From positions 62,001 through 126,000 of the forward strand of contig NZ_FMDM01000017.1 in the NCBI RefSeq assembly GCF_900090105.1: a DNA stretch of 64,000 bases, given 5' to 3'. This document shows positions 7,671 through 16,749 of the stretch, piece by piece. Each line of letters starts with the position of its first letter. The first letter of the stretch is position 1. Position numbers and translations under genes: made by a program. The notes beneath the pieces were generated by a model, which saw only the letters and a program-made list of their open reading frames with translations, was not told where the DNA came from and did no database searches. The stretch comes from Micromonospora humi (lineage in GTDB: Bacteria; Actinomycetota; Actinomycetes; Mycobacteriales; Micromonosporaceae).

Positions 7671-10211
7671 GTGACCCACCCCTCGGCCCCGCGCCGCCGC
7701 GTCCTCGCGGTCCTCGCCGCCGTCGCGCTCACCGCGGCCGGCCTGGCCCCGGCCGCCCCCGCCGGCGCCGCGCCCAACCACACGACAGTGGTCAAGGCCA
7801 CCCCCTCCACCGCGTCACCGGACATCATGGACGGCACCGTCGACGCGATCCACGACGCCGGCACGAAGATCATCGTGGCCGGCTCCTTCAGCACCGTGCA
7901 GAACCGCAACTCCGACACCGACATCCCGCGCAACTACCTGCTCGCCTTCGACAAGGCCACCGGCGTCGTCGACACCGCGTTCGCGCCGACAATCGACAAC
8001 GAGGTGTACGCGGTGGTGGCCGGCCCCACCGCCGGCACCGTCTTCGTCGCCGGCAAGTTCAACACCGTCAACGGGGTGACCCGGCGCAAGGTGGCGCTGC
8101 TGAACGTCGCCACCGGGGCGCTGGTCACCGGCTTCGCCCCGCCGGCGTTCAACGGGCTGGTCAACGACATCGCCGTGGTCGGCAACCGACTGCTGGTCGG
8201 CGGCATCTTCACCACCGCCGGCAACACCACCCCGCGCGGCGGGCTGGCCTCGCTCAACGCCACCACCGGCGCGGTGGACACCTATGTCACCACCGCGCTG
8301 ACCGAGCACCACAACTACGACGGGGTCAGCGGCTCCAACGCCGGCGTCGGGGTGGAGAAGATGGCCGTCTCGCCGGACGGCACGCGGCTCGTGGTGATCG
8401 GCAACTTCAAGAAGGCCGACGGCGTGCTGCACGACCAGATCGTCCAGCTGGACCTGGGCGCCACCGCGGCCACCGTCGCCGACTGGAACACCAGCCGCTA
8501 CACACCGCGCTGCAAGTGGCAGGCCTTCGACTCGTACATGCGGGACATCGCGTACGCGCCGGACGGCGGCTACTTCGTGGTGGTCACCACCGGCTCGCCG
8601 TACGCCGGCACGCTCTGCGACGCCGCGGCCCGCTTCGAGGGCGGCACCACCGCCGCCGACGCGCAGCCGACCTGGATCGACTACACCGGCGGCGACACGT
8701 TCCTCTCGGTCGCCGTCAGCGAGCAGGCGGTCTACGTCGGCGGTCACTTCCGCTGGCTGAACAACACCGCCGGCGCCGACAACGCCCGGGCCGGCGCGGT
8801 CGGCCGGGCCAGCATCGCGGCGCTCGACCCGCGTACCGGCCTGCCGCTGTCGTGGAACCCGGGCCGGCACCCCCGCGGCATCGGCGCCTCCGAGATGCTG
8901 GTCACCCCGGCCGGGCTCTGGGTCGGCGGCGACACCTCGTGGATCGGCAACTTCCAGTTCCGCCGCGAGCGGATCGCATTCTTCCCGCTGGCCGGCGGCA
9001 CGGCGCCGCACCCGACCACCTCGGCCACCCTGCCCGGCAGGGTCTACCAGGCCGGCGTGCCGAAGCCGACGAACGTGCTGTACCGGGTGAACGCCGGCGG
9101 CCCGGCGGTGCCGGCCACCGACGGCGGGCCGGACTGGGCGGTCGACGACGGCGGCAACCCCAGCCCGTACCACAACACCGGCAGCTCGGCCGCCGGCTTC
9201 GCCGCGGTCGGCTCGCTGGACGCCACAGTGCCGGCCGGCACGCCCGCCGCCCTCTACAGCGACGAACGGTACGACCCGGCCGGCGCGCCGGAGATGACCT
9301 GGCAGTTCCCGGTGCCCGCCGGAACCGAGGTGCAGGTGCGGCTCTATCTGGCCAACCGGTACGACGGCACCGCCGCCGCCGGCTCCCGGGTCTTCGACGT
9401 GGCGCTGGAGGGCACCACCGTCCTCGACGACCTCGACCTGTCCGCCGGCGTCGGGCACAACGTGGGCACCATGCGGGAGTTCACCGTGGTCAGCGACGGC
9501 ACCGTCGACCTGGAGTTCCGGCACGTGGTGGAGAACCCGCTGGTCGACGGCATCGAGATCGTCAAGACCGGCCCGCCGCCCGCCGGCACCGGCGACGAGG
9601 TGCAGGCCCGCCCGTACGACGGGGCGAGCGCGGTCGGCGCGGCGAGCCCGGTGGCGAACCCGGACGGCACCGCCTGGTCCACCGCGCGCGGCGCGTTCTG
9701 GGTCGGCGGCACGCTGTTCTACGGGATGGACGGCGCGCTGTGGCGGCGGAGCTTCGACGGGACCACGTTCGGCACCCCGGCGCTCGTCGACCCCTACCAC
9801 GACGCCTACTGGGACACGGTGATCACGGACTCCGGGCCGGCCGGTCAGACGTACGTCGGGGTGACCACGAGCTTCTACGCCGAGATCCCGAACGTGACCG
9901 GCATGTTCCACGCCGACGGGCGGCTCTACTACACGCTCTCCGGGCAGAGCGGCCTGTTCTGGCGCTGGTTCACCCCGGACAGCGGCACGGTCGGCGCGGA
10001 CCGGTTCCCGGTCACCGGCTCCGGTGGGCTCGCCGACGCGGGCGCGGTCTTCGTTGCCGGCAACACGCTCTACAAGGTCAACCGGAACACCGGTGACCTG
10101 TCCGCCACCGACTGGGCGAACGGCGCGCCGGGCGCCACGTTCACGGTGCGCAGCGGTCCGGCGGTGGACGGCACCGACTGGCGCGCCCGCGCCGTCTTCC
10201 TCGGCCCGTGA
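7671..10211 (+). CDS. large secreted beta-propeller / malectin-domain protein
   Basis: About 846 residues. A Sec signal peptide (positively charged start, hydrophobic core to about residue 30, AGAA cleavage region near 34) precedes repeated propeller-like blocks such as AGKFNTVNGVTRRKVALLNVATG and GGIFTTAGNT (about 40-460), resembling delta-60-type repeats. A malectin-like carbohydrate-binding region (about 472-640) starts at RVNAGGPAVPA and includes LYLANRYDGT and a VDGIEIVKTG ending. A C-terminal domain of about 200 residues has no family I recognise. GTG 7671 has GGAG with a 6-7-nt spacer; the frame is open upstream but lacks a ribosome site. It probably binds surface or environmental sugars. 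No catalytic residues are evident. Confidence 0.75.
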   Translation: MTHPSAPRRRVLAVLAAVALTAAGLAPAAPAGAAPNHTTVVKATPSTASPDIMDGTVDAIHDAGTKIIVAGSFSTVQNRNSDTDIPRNYLLAFDKATGVVDTAFAPTIDNEVYAVVAGPTAGTVFVAGKFNTVNGVTRRKVALLNVATGALVTGFAPPAFNGLVNDIAVVGNRLLVGGIFTTAGNTTPRGGLASLNATTGAVDTYVTTALTEHHNYDGVSGSNAGVGVEKMAVSPDGTRLVVIGNFKKADGVLHDQIVQLDLGATAATVADWNTSRYTPRCKWQAFDSYMRDIAYAPDGGYFVVVTTGSPYAGTLCDAAARFEGGTTAADAQPTWIDYTGGDTFLSVAVSEQAVYVGGHFRWLNNTAGADNARAGAVGRASIAALDPRTGLPLSWNPGRHPRGIGASEMLVTPAGLWVGGDTSWIGNFQFRRERIAFFPLAGGTAPHPTTSATLPGRVYQAGVPKPTNVLYRVNAGGPAVPATDGGPDWAVDDGGNPSPYHNTGSSAAGFAAVGSLDATVPAGTPAALYSDERYDPAGAPEMTWQFPVPAGTEVQVRLYLANRYDGTAAAGSRVFDVALEGTTVLDDLDLSAGVGHNVGTMREFTVVSDGTVDLEFRHVVENPLVDGIEIVKTGPPPAGTGDEVQARPYDGASAVGAASPVANPDGTAWSTARGAFWVGGTLFYGMDGALWRRSFDGTTFGTPALVDPYHDAYWDTVITDSGPAGQTYVGVTTSFYAEIPNVTGMFHADGRLYYTLSGQSGLFWRWFTPDSGTVGADRFPVTGSGGLADAGAVFVAGNTLYKVNRNTGDLSATDWANGAPGATFTVRSGPAVDGTDWRARAVFLGP

Positions 10212-10218
10212 GGGTGTA

Positions 10219-10269
10219 AGGAGGGGCCCCTTCTTAACGTTTTCGGTAGAGGAGGGGCCCCTTCTTAAC
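10219..10269. repeat. paired GC-palindrome repeat, copy 1 (two 20-nt units, 11-nt spacer)
   Basis: Two identical 20-nt units AGGAGGGGCCCCTTCTTAAC (10219-10238 and 10250-10269) are separated by GTTTTCGGTAG. Each unit is nearly palindromic, so the RNA can fold within a unit or between units. It starts 7 nt after the stop of the malectin gene, where it may act as a terminator. The same architecture recurs at 19976-20026 and 23299-23377 with different palindrome sequence. Confidence 0.9.
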
Positions 10270-10304
10270 AACCTTGCGAGCGGGCGGCGAGGGATGGAAG
10301 GATC

Positions 10305-10381
10305 ATGACGTCAGCCGAGAGGTGGAAGGGGGTGTGGTGATGTCCGTTCGCAACGATCCCGCGCCCCGCGTTCCCCGCTGA
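10305..10381 (+). other. two overlapping tiny ORFs upstream of the VOC gene
   Basis: ATG 10305 opens an 11-codon ORF (MTSAERWKGVW) whose TGA overlaps ATG 10340 of a 13-codon ORF (MSVRNDPAPRVPR). The second has a purine-rich stretch (GGAAGGGGGTG) just upstream. They could be a leader or uORF pair, or a chance product of GC-rich DNA. No attenuator structure linking them to the VOC gene was seen. Confidence 0.2.
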
Positions 10382-10424
10382 CCCTCGCACTCCGCCGGGG
10401 CGCACCCCCACAGGAGGAAGCACC

Positions 10425-10811
10425 ATGAGTGCAGAGATCCACTGCGTGACCGTCGAATCCGACGACCCCTACACCCTGGCCACCTGGTGGGCCCGGGTGC
10501 TCGACCGCAAGCTGGCCGACGACGACGTCCCGGGCGACCCGGAGGCGGTCCTCGTCGCGCCCGGTGGGCACGGTCCCGACCTGCTCTTCGTCGAGGTGGG
10601 CGAGCGGCACGGCAAGGGCGCGTTCCACCTCGACCTGCATGCGGCCGAAGGCACCCGGGACACCGAGGTCGCGCGACTGCGTGACCTCGGCGCCACGGTG
10701 GTCGCCGACCGGCGCCGACCGGACGGCGCCGGCTGGGTGGTGCTCGCCGACCCGGAGGGCAACGAGTTCTGCGTCTGCCGCAGCCCGGCGGAACGCGCCG
10801 CGTCGGCCTGA
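10425..10811 (+). CDS. VOC (glyoxalase/bleomycin-resistance) family protein
   Basis: 128 residues forming one glyoxalase_6-type module of two beta-alpha-beta-beta-beta units: IHCVTVESDDPYTLATWWARVL at the start, FHLDLHA in the middle and VLADPEGNEFCVC at the end. Histidine and glutamate at these positions are the usual metal ligands of the fold. Actinobacteria carry many such single-module proteins with unknown substrates. ATG 10425 has an AGGAGGAAG site at good spacing. It is convergent with the next gene, with a strong hairpin between them. Confidence 0.85.
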   Translation: MSAEIHCVTVESDDPYTLATWWARVLDRKLADDDVPGDPEAVLVAPGGHGPDLLFVEVGERHGKGAFHLDLHAAEGTRDTEVARLRDLGATVVADRRRPDGAGWVVLADPEGNEFCVCRSPAERAASA

Positions 10812-10821
10812 CCCGGACACG

Positions 10822-10856
10822 GCGCCGGGCCCCCGCCGACGGCGGGGGCCCGGCGC
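10822..10856. terminator. 16-bp perfect hairpin between convergent genes
   Basis: The arms 10822-10837 (GCGCCGGGCCCCCGCC) and 10841-10856 are exact reverse complements with a 3-nt loop GAC. It lies between the VOC stop (10811) and the convergent stop (10868). There is no U-tract, as usual in actinobacteria; a bidirectional terminator is the likely role. Confidence 0.75.
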
Positions 10857-10867
10857 TCCGAGCGGGA

Positions 10868-11647
10868 TCAGTCCTGCTTCTCGACCTCGCCGCGCAGCGT
10901 GACGAACTCCGACTGGAACTCGGTGGCGCTCTTGAAATAGACCACCATCATGCCGAGGCTGCCCTTGTCGGCCCAGACGCAGACGCCCACCGGGACGTCC
11001 TGCGCCTTGCCGTCGCTGCACTTGGCGTCGCCGCCGAGCGGGCCGGCGTCGACAGTCTTGAAGTCCTTGGTGCCGAGTTGCGGGGTGACCGCCGTGATGG
11101 CGTCCGCCATCTCCTTCTTCGGGTCGGCGATGATGCCGGAGACACCGACGACCATGACCAGGTCCTTCTTGGCCGGATCGCCGTAGAAGGCGCCCGCCGT
11201 GCTGGTCGCGTTCGGCACGTCCTTGCCGAGCTCGGACTTCATCTGCACGGCCGCGTTCTGCAGCGTCGGCTCGGTCACCTTCGGCCGGCCGCCCAGCGTC
11301 GCGGGCTCGACGACCCGGGTCTTGCTGGCGTTGACGGCGTCCTTGACCTCGTCCCCGGCGGCGGCCCAGATGGCGATGCCACCACCGACGCAGAGCACCA
11401 GGACGACGGCCAGGACGATCAGCAGGATCTTGCCGACCCCGAACTTCTTCTTCGGCGGCACCGGCGCGCCGAACTGGTCGCCGCCGTACGGCGGCTGAGA
11501 CGGGTAGTCACCGCCGTACTGGGGCTGTTGCGGCGCCGGCGGGTAGCCGCCGTCGTACTGCGGCTGCTGCGGCGGCTGGTAGCCACCCGGCTGTTGCGAG
11601 GGAGGGGGGTTGTTGCCGGGGTAGGGGTTGGACGGCGGCTGGGACAT
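10868..11647 (-). CDS. proline/glutamine/tyrosine-rich single-pass membrane protein
   Basis: 259 residues. The cytoplasmic N-terminus (1-68) is built from PQQPQYGG-like low-complexity repeats and ends in PKKK. It precedes one membrane helix (about 73-96) and a 160-residue extracytoplasmic domain with a likely disulfide pair (KCSDGKAQD...GVCVWAD). The domain is not one I can name. ATG 11647 has an AGGAG site; in-frame sequence upstream to 11746 lacks one. A proline-rich tail before a membrane helix is common in actinobacterial envelope proteins, so a cell-envelope role is plausible but unproven. Confidence 0.8.
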   Translation of the reverse strand: MSQPPSNPYPGNNPPPSQQPGGYQPPQQPQYDGGYPPAPQQPQYGGDYPSQPPYGGDQFGAPVPPKKKFGVGKILLIVLAVVLVLCVGGGIAIWAAAGDEVKDAVNASKTRVVEPATLGGRPKVTEPTLQNAAVQMKSELGKDVPNATSTAGAFYGDPAKKDLVMVVGVSGIIADPKKEMADAITAVTPQLGTKDFKTVDAGPLGGDAKCSDGKAQDVPVGVCVWADKGSLGMMVVYFKSATEFQSEFVTLRGEVEKQD

Positions 11648-11767
11648 GAAGGCGGCTCCTGTGAGAATTCTGGACGCGTGATGGTAGCCAGGTCCGCCGA
11701 CACTCCGCTGTCCGCCCAGGACCGGTGTGACGAAACCGGGACCCATCCGTGACCGGGCCCGGAACGC

Positions 11768-11818
11768 CGATCGCGGCGGCCGAACCGTCCGGAACGGACG
11801 GCCCGGCCACCGCGATCG
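11768..11818 (-). terminator. long hairpin downstream of fadB
   Basis: Three paired segments stack into one stem: CGATCGCGG (11768-11776) with 11810-11818, GGCCG (11778-11782) with 11804-11808, and CCGTCCG (11785-11791) with 11795-11801, closed by loop GAA. It starts 13 nt after the fadB stop (11831) on the minus strand. This placement fits a transcription terminator for the fadA-fadB operon. Confidence 0.75.
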
Positions 11819-11830
11819 ATGGCCTGTCGG

Positions 11831-13894
11831 TCAGCGCAGGCTGGCCACGCCGCGCGGCAGGAACCGTCGGCCGGTCACCCGCTCGGAGGTCCCGGTCCGG
11901 TCCAGGTACGGCGTGACGCCGCCCAGGTGGAACGGCCAGCCGGCGCCGAGGATCATGCACAGGTCGATGTCCGGCGCCTCGGCGACGACGCCCTCGTCGA
12001 GCATGAGCCGGATCTCCTCGGCCATCGCGTCGAGCGCGTTCTGCCGCACCTGCTCGGCGGTCAGCGGCTGGTCGCCGACCACCAGCAGCTTCGCGACCTC
12101 GTCGTTGATCTGGTCGTCGACCACGATCGGCTGGCCCGAGTCGGCGATCCGCTTGAGGTTCTCGCTGACGTCGAACCGGTCCGGGAACGCCGCGTGCAGC
12201 GTGCCGCCCACGTGGTACGCCACGGCCGGCCCGACCAACTGGAGCAGCGCGAGCGGGCGCATCGGCAGGCCCAGCGGGTCCAGCGCGCTGTTCGCCACGT
12301 CCAGCGGGGTGCCGGCGTCGACGGCGGCGAAGACGGTGCCCAGGAAGCGGGTCAGCAGCCGGTTGACCACGAACGCCGGGGCGTCCTTGACCAGCACCGA
12401 CGACTTCCTGAGCTGCTTGCCGACCGCGAACGCGGTGGCCAGGGTGGCGTCGTCGGTCCGCTCACCGCGGACGATCTCCAGCAGCGGCAGCACCGCGACC
12501 GGGTTGAAGAAGTGGAAGCCGACGACCCGCTCCGGGTGCTCCAGGTCGGCCGCCATCTCGGTGATCGACAGCGAGCTGGTGTTGGTGGCGAGCACCGCCT
12601 CCGGCTTGACGATCTTCTCCAGCTCGGCCCAGACCTGCTTCTTGACACCCAGGTCCTCGAAGACGGCCTCGATGACGAAGTCGGCGTCCGCGAAGACGGA
12701 CTTGTCGACCGAGCCGCTCACCAGACCGTAGAGCTTGGCCGCGGTGCCCTTGTCCATCCGGCCCTTGCTGACGGCCTTCTCGATCTGGGTGTGCACGTAG
12801 CCCACGCCCTTGTCCACCCGGGACTGATCAAGGTCGGTCATGACGACCGGCACCTGGAGCCGCCGGGCGAACAGCAGCGCGAGCTGGCTGGCCATCAGGC
12901 CGGCGCCGACGATGCCCACCTTCGTGACCGGCCGGGCCAGGCCCTTGTCCGGCGCGCCGGCCGGGCGCTTGGCCCGCCGCTGCACCAGGTCGAACGCGTA
13001 CAGGCCGCTGCGCAGCTCCTCGGAGAAGACCAGGTCGGCGAGCGCCTCGTCCTCCGCGGCGGTGCCGGTGGCGAAGTCCGCGTCCTTGGCGGTCTCCAGC
13101 AGGTCCAGGGCCTTGTACGCGGCCGGGACCGCGCCGTGCAGCCGCTGGTCGAGGGTCTGCCGCGCGAAGTAGAGCACGCCCGCCCACATGTCCTTGTCGA
13201 CCTCGGGACGGGTCACGGTGACCTCGCCCCGGACGACCCCGGCGGCCCACTCCAGCGACCGCTCCAGGAAGTCGGCCGGCTCCAGCAGCACGTCCGCGAC
13301 ACCCATCTCGGCGGCCTGCTTCGGCTTGAGCATCTTGTTCTGCATCAGCGGGTTCTGCAGGATCACCTGGGTGGCGGCCGGGATGCCGATCAGGTTCGGC
13401 AGCAGCTGGGTGCCGCCCCAGCCGGGCACCAGGCCGAGCGAGACCTCGGGCAGCGCCAGCGCCGCCGCACCCGCCGACAGCGTCCGGTAGTGGCAGTGCA
13501 GCGCCAGCTCCAGGCCACCGCCCATGGCCGCGCCGTTGACGAACGCGAACGTCGGCACGTCGCTGTCCTTCAGCCGGGCGAAGACCCGGTGGCCGAGCCG
13601 GCCGATCTCCAGCGCCTGCTCGCGGCTCTCCAGCTGCGGCAGGCTGGTGATGTCCGCGCCCACGCAGAAGATGTACGGCTTGCCGGTGACCGCGACGAAC
13701 GCCGGGTTCGCCGCCAGGGCGGCGGTGATCGCCTCGTCCAGGCTGGTCAGCCCGCCCGGACCGAAGCTGTTCGGCTTGGTGTGGTCGAAGCCGTTGTCCA
13801 GGGTGATCAGTGCGGCGGGCCGGTCCAGCCCCGGTACGTTCACCTGCCGCAGCAACGCCTTGGTGACGACCTCGTTCGGTGCGGCCAGGCTCAC
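11831..13894 (-). CDS. fadB: FadB-like enoyl-CoA hydratase / 3-hydroxyacyl-CoA dehydrogenase
   Basis: 687 residues. The N-terminal crotonase domain (about 1-270) has the oxyanion-hole motif GAAMGGGLELALH and a VSLGLVPGWGGT loop with the catalytic glutamate. The NAD-binding domain starts near residue 340 with VGIVGAGLMASQ; the usual last glycine of GxGxxG is alanine here, common in FadB proteins. NTSSLSITEMA and the HFFNPV catalytic histidine follow, then the C-terminal HAD domains to LGGVTPYLD. It hydrates enoyl-CoA and oxidises 3-hydroxyacyl-CoA in fatty-acid beta-oxidation. GTG 13894 overlaps the thiolase stop by GTGA and has GGGAGG upstream, so the two enzymes are made together. Confidence 0.93.
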   Translation of the reverse strand: MSLAAPNEVVTKALLRQVNVPGLDRPAALITLDNGFDHTKPNSFGPGGLTSLDEAITAALAANPAFVAVTGKPYIFCVGADITSLPQLESREQALEIGRLGHRVFARLKDSDVPTFAFVNGAAMGGGLELALHCHYRTLSAGAAALALPEVSLGLVPGWGGTQLLPNLIGIPAATQVILQNPLMQNKMLKPKQAAEMGVADVLLEPADFLERSLEWAAGVVRGEVTVTRPEVDKDMWAGVLYFARQTLDQRLHGAVPAAYKALDLLETAKDADFATGTAAEDEALADLVFSEELRSGLYAFDLVQRRAKRPAGAPDKGLARPVTKVGIVGAGLMASQLALLFARRLQVPVVMTDLDQSRVDKGVGYVHTQIEKAVSKGRMDKGTAAKLYGLVSGSVDKSVFADADFVIEAVFEDLGVKKQVWAELEKIVKPEAVLATNTSSLSITEMAADLEHPERVVGFHFFNPVAVLPLLEIVRGERTDDATLATAFAVGKQLRKSSVLVKDAPAFVVNRLLTRFLGTVFAAVDAGTPLDVANSALDPLGLPMRPLALLQLVGPAVAYHVGGTLHAAFPDRFDVSENLKRIADSGQPIVVDDQINDEVAKLLVVGDQPLTAEQVRQNALDAMAEEIRLMLDEGVVAEAPDIDLCMILGAGWPFHLGGVTPYLDRTGTSERVTGRRFLPRGVASLR

Positions 13895-15087
13895 TTGTCT
13901 CCACCCTCCCAGTTCGGGTTCTCCCAGATGACCGTGCCGCCCATGCCGATGCCGATGCACATGGCGGTGAGGCCGTAGCGGACCTCGGGGTGCTCGGCGA
14001 ACTGCCGGGCGAGCTGGGTCATCAGCCGGACGCCGGAGGACGCGAGCGGGTGCCCGATGGCGATCGCGCCGCCCCAGGCGTTGACCCGGGGGTCGTCGTC
14101 GGCGATGCCGAAGTGGTCGAGGAACGCGAGCACCTGCACCGCGAACGCCTCGTTCAGCTCGAACAGGCCGATGTCGTCGATGCTCAGGCCGGCGATGCGC
14201 AGCGCCTTCTCGGTCGACGGGATCGGGCCGACGCCCATCACCTCGGGCTCGACGCCGACGAACCCGTACGACACCAGCCGCATGCCGACCGGCAGGCCCA
14301 GCTCGCGGGCGGTCTCCTCGGCGACCAGCAGCGCGGCGGTGGCGCCGTCGTTCAGGCCGGCCGCGTTGCCCGCGGTGACCTTGCCGTGCGGGCGGAACGG
14401 GGTCTTCAGCCCGGCCAGCTTCTCCAGGGAGGTGTCCCGCGGCGCCTCGTCGACGGTCGCCAGACCCCAGCCGCCCTCGTCGTCGCGGATCGCGACCGGC
14501 ACCAGGTCGCCCTGGAGCTTGCCGTTGGCGTACGCCTTGGCGGTCTTCTGCTGGGAGGCGAGCGCGAACGCGTCGGTGCGCTCCTTGGTGACGTGCGGGA
14601 CGCGGTCGTGCAGGTTCTCCGCGGTGGCGCCCATCACCAGGGCGGACGGGTCGACCAGCTTCTCCGCGACGATGCGCGGGTTGGGGTCGACGCCCTCGCC
14701 CATCGGGTGGCGGCCCATGTGCTCGACGCCGCCGGCGATGGCCACGTCGTAGGCGCCCATGGCGATGCCGGAGGCCACCGTGGTGACGGCGGTCATCGCG
14801 CCGGCGCACATCCGGTCGATGGCGAAGCCGGGCACGGTCTTGGGCAGGCCGGCCAGCAGGGCGGCGGTGCGGCCGATGGTCAGGCCCTGGTCACCGATCT
14901 GGGTGGTGGCGGCGATCGCCACCTCCTCCACCTTCTCCGGCGGCAGCTGCGGGTTGCGGCGCATCAGCTCGCGGATGCAGCGGATCACCAGGTCGTCGGC
15001 GCGGGTGTTGCCGTACATCCCACCCGCCTTGCCGAACGGGGTACGGACGCCGTCGACGAAGACGACATCTCGAACTTCACGGGGCAC
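13891..15087 (-). CDS. fadA: thiolase family acetyl-CoA C-acyltransferase
   Basis: 398 residues, normal for thiolases. Nucleophile Cys94 lies in DRMCAGAM, the catalytic His346 in GHPLASSG and the second Cys377 in AMCIGIGMG; NEAFAVQ and GAIAIGHP are also present. It cleaves 3-ketoacyl-CoA with CoA as the last step of beta-oxidation, or condenses acetyl-CoA in reverse. The start GTG 15087 has GGGAGG upstream. It is the first gene of a two-gene operon with fadB. The sequence is also close to degradative and PhaA-type thiolases, so chain-length preference cannot be told. Confidence 0.94.
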   Translation of the reverse strand: MPREVRDVVFVDGVRTPFGKAGGMYGNTRADDLVIRCIRELMRRNPQLPPEKVEEVAIAATTQIGDQGLTIGRTAALLAGLPKTVPGFAIDRMCAGAMTAVTTVASGIAMGAYDVAIAGGVEHMGRHPMGEGVDPNPRIVAEKLVDPSALVMGATAENLHDRVPHVTKERTDAFALASQQKTAKAYANGKLQGDLVPVAIRDDEGGWGLATVDEAPRDTSLEKLAGLKTPFRPHGKVTAGNAAGLNDGATAALLVAEETARELGLPVGMRLVSYGFVGVEPEVMGVGPIPSTEKALRIAGLSIDDIGLFELNEAFAVQVLAFLDHFGIADDDPRVNAWGGAIAIGHPLASSGVRLMTQLARQFAEHPEVRYGLTAMCIGIGMGGTVIWENPNWEGGDK

Positions 15088-15194
15088 TGGGAGCCTCCCT
15101 CGGCACTGGCCATTTCCCCGGATGCTACTCGTCAGTAACCAACCGCGTCACCACCCCCCGTGTGGCAGACCCCACACCCCGCCCCGCCGCCGGG

Positions 15195-16517
15195 TCAGGC
15201 GGCGGGCGTGCGCAGCGCCTCGGTGAGCGCGGGCAGGAGCAGGCCGAGCTGCCACTCGCGGGCGCCCATCGTGCGCAGCGTCTCCGCGACCGTCTCGTCG
15301 GTGATCTCCTCCGGCGGCTGCCAGGCCAACCGGCGGATCGAGTCCGGCGTGATCAGGTTCTCCGCCGGCAGCCGGCGCGCCGCGGCGGTGCCGACCACCA
15401 CCTCCCGGCAGCGGGCCAGCCGGCCCGCCGCGACCGGGTCGCGCTCGGCCCACCGGTGCGGCGGGGGCGGGCCCTCCACCGTCGGACTCACCGGCAGCGC
15501 GTCGTCCGGCAGTTGGCGTGCGTCGTCCAACGCCGCCAACCAGGTACGCGCCAGCCGGCGCACCGAGCGCCCCCCGAACCCGGGCAGGGTGAGCAGCGTC
15601 TTCTCGTCCTTCGGGTCCAGCTCGGCGGCCGCCACGATGGCCGAGTCGGGCAGCACCCGGCCCGGTGCGGCGTCCCGCCGCGAGGCGATCTGGTCCCGGG
15701 CGTACCAGAGGGACCGGACCCGGGCCTGGGCGCGGGCCCCGCGGACCCGGTGGATCCCGGACGTCCGGCGCCACGGCTCGGCGCGCACCCGGGGCGGGCG
15801 TGCCCCGTTGCGCACCAGCGCGGCGAACTCCTCCGCCGCCCAACCGGACTTGCCCTGCCGGTCGAGCTCGGAGTCGAGCGCGTCGCGCAGGTCCACCAGC
15901 AGCTCCACGTCCAGCGCCGCGTACGTCAGCCAGGACTCCGGCAGCGGCCGGCTGGACCAGTCGGCGGCGGAGTGGTGCTTCTCCAGGCTGAAGCCGAGCA
16001 GCTGTTCGGTCAGCGCGGCCAGGCCGACCCGCTCGAAACCGGCCAGCCGGGCGGCCAGTTCGGTGTCGAACAGCCGGCGCGGGCGCAGCCCCAGCTCGGC
16101 CAGGCAGGCCAGATCCTGGCTGGCCGCGTGCAGCACCCACTCGGCCTCGGCGATCGCCGCGTCGAGGGCGGACAGGTCGGGCAGCGGCAGCGGGTCGACC
16201 AGCGCGGTGCCGGCGCCGGCGCGGCGCAGCTGCACGAGGTAGGCCCGCTGGCTGTAGCGGTATCCGGAGGCGCGTTCGGCGTCCAGGGCCACCGGGCCGG
16301 TGCCGGCCGCGAAGCGGGCCACCACCTCGTCGAGCTGGGTCGAGGTGGCTACCGGCGCGGGGGTGCCCTCGCGCGGGGCGGTCAGCGGGACGGCTGCGCC
16401 CGTGTCGGTCTCGGTCCCCGCGTCCGCCGGCTCCGGCACGGCCGACGACGGATGCGGAGACACCTCTCCCGTACGGCTTTCGGCGGCCCGACGGCGCAGG
16501 GGTGGTTCGTCGGTCAC
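15195..16517 (-). CDS. rnd: ribonuclease D (DEDDy 3'-5' exonuclease with HRDC domain)
   Basis: 440 residues. After a disordered N-terminus (1-60), the DnaQ-like fold has Exo I residues Asp79 and Glu81 (LDAERASGYRY), Asp135 (ASQDLACLAEL) and the Exo III pair Tyr199 and Asp203 (YAALDVELL), so it is the DEDDy type. One HRDC-like helical region (about 265-345) with LLTLPGFGGRSVRRLA follows, and a C-terminal helical part ends at LPALTEALR. It trims 3' ends of stable RNA precursors. The GTG start has only a weak ribosome site. Its position near the DUF3000-hemE cluster is a familiar actinobacterial arrangement. Confidence 0.93.
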   Translation of the reverse strand: MTDEPPLRRRAAESRTGEVSPHPSSAVPEPADAGTETDTGAAVPLTAPREGTPAPVATSTQLDEVVARFAAGTGPVALDAERASGYRYSQRAYLVQLRRAGAGTALVDPLPLPDLSALDAAIAEAEWVLHAASQDLACLAELGLRPRRLFDTELAARLAGFERVGLAALTEQLLGFSLEKHHSAADWSSRPLPESWLTYAALDVELLVDLRDALDSELDRQGKSGWAAEEFAALVRNGARPPRVRAEPWRRTSGIHRVRGARAQARVRSLWYARDQIASRRDAAPGRVLPDSAIVAAAELDPKDEKTLLTLPGFGGRSVRRLARTWLAALDDARQLPDDALPVSPTVEGPPPPHRWAERDPVAAGRLARCREVVVGTAAARRLPAENLITPDSIRRLAWQPPEEITDETVAETLRTMGAREWQLGLLLPALTEALRTPAA

Positions 16518-16749
16518 CTGACAACCCTAGTGGGCCGGACGATCCGGTGCGCGCAGCCGGTCCGGTGCGTGTCGACGAGATGTCCGCCGGGTGTCCGGAA
16601 CGGGTCGGGTTGCGCGGGGGTGAGAGGGTCGGACAACGGGGGAGACAAACCCCGTTCCCGCCGGTACGGTCCATCGAGCCGTGAGCGGAGCGGGGGCGAC
16701 CGGGCGGCGGTCGGTGCGCCGGCGGAGCCGGCGGGGAGGACGGACGATC

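Noticed and set aside
10219..10269. CRISPR-like direct repeats
   Set aside because: Only two or three units, an 11-nt spacer that is nearly the same at two loci, and palindromic units; no cas genes.
11831..14809. A 992-residue FadB frame extending into fadA
   Set aside because: The extra N-terminal 305 residues overlap the thiolase gene in another frame; GTG 13894 with a ribosome site is the real start.
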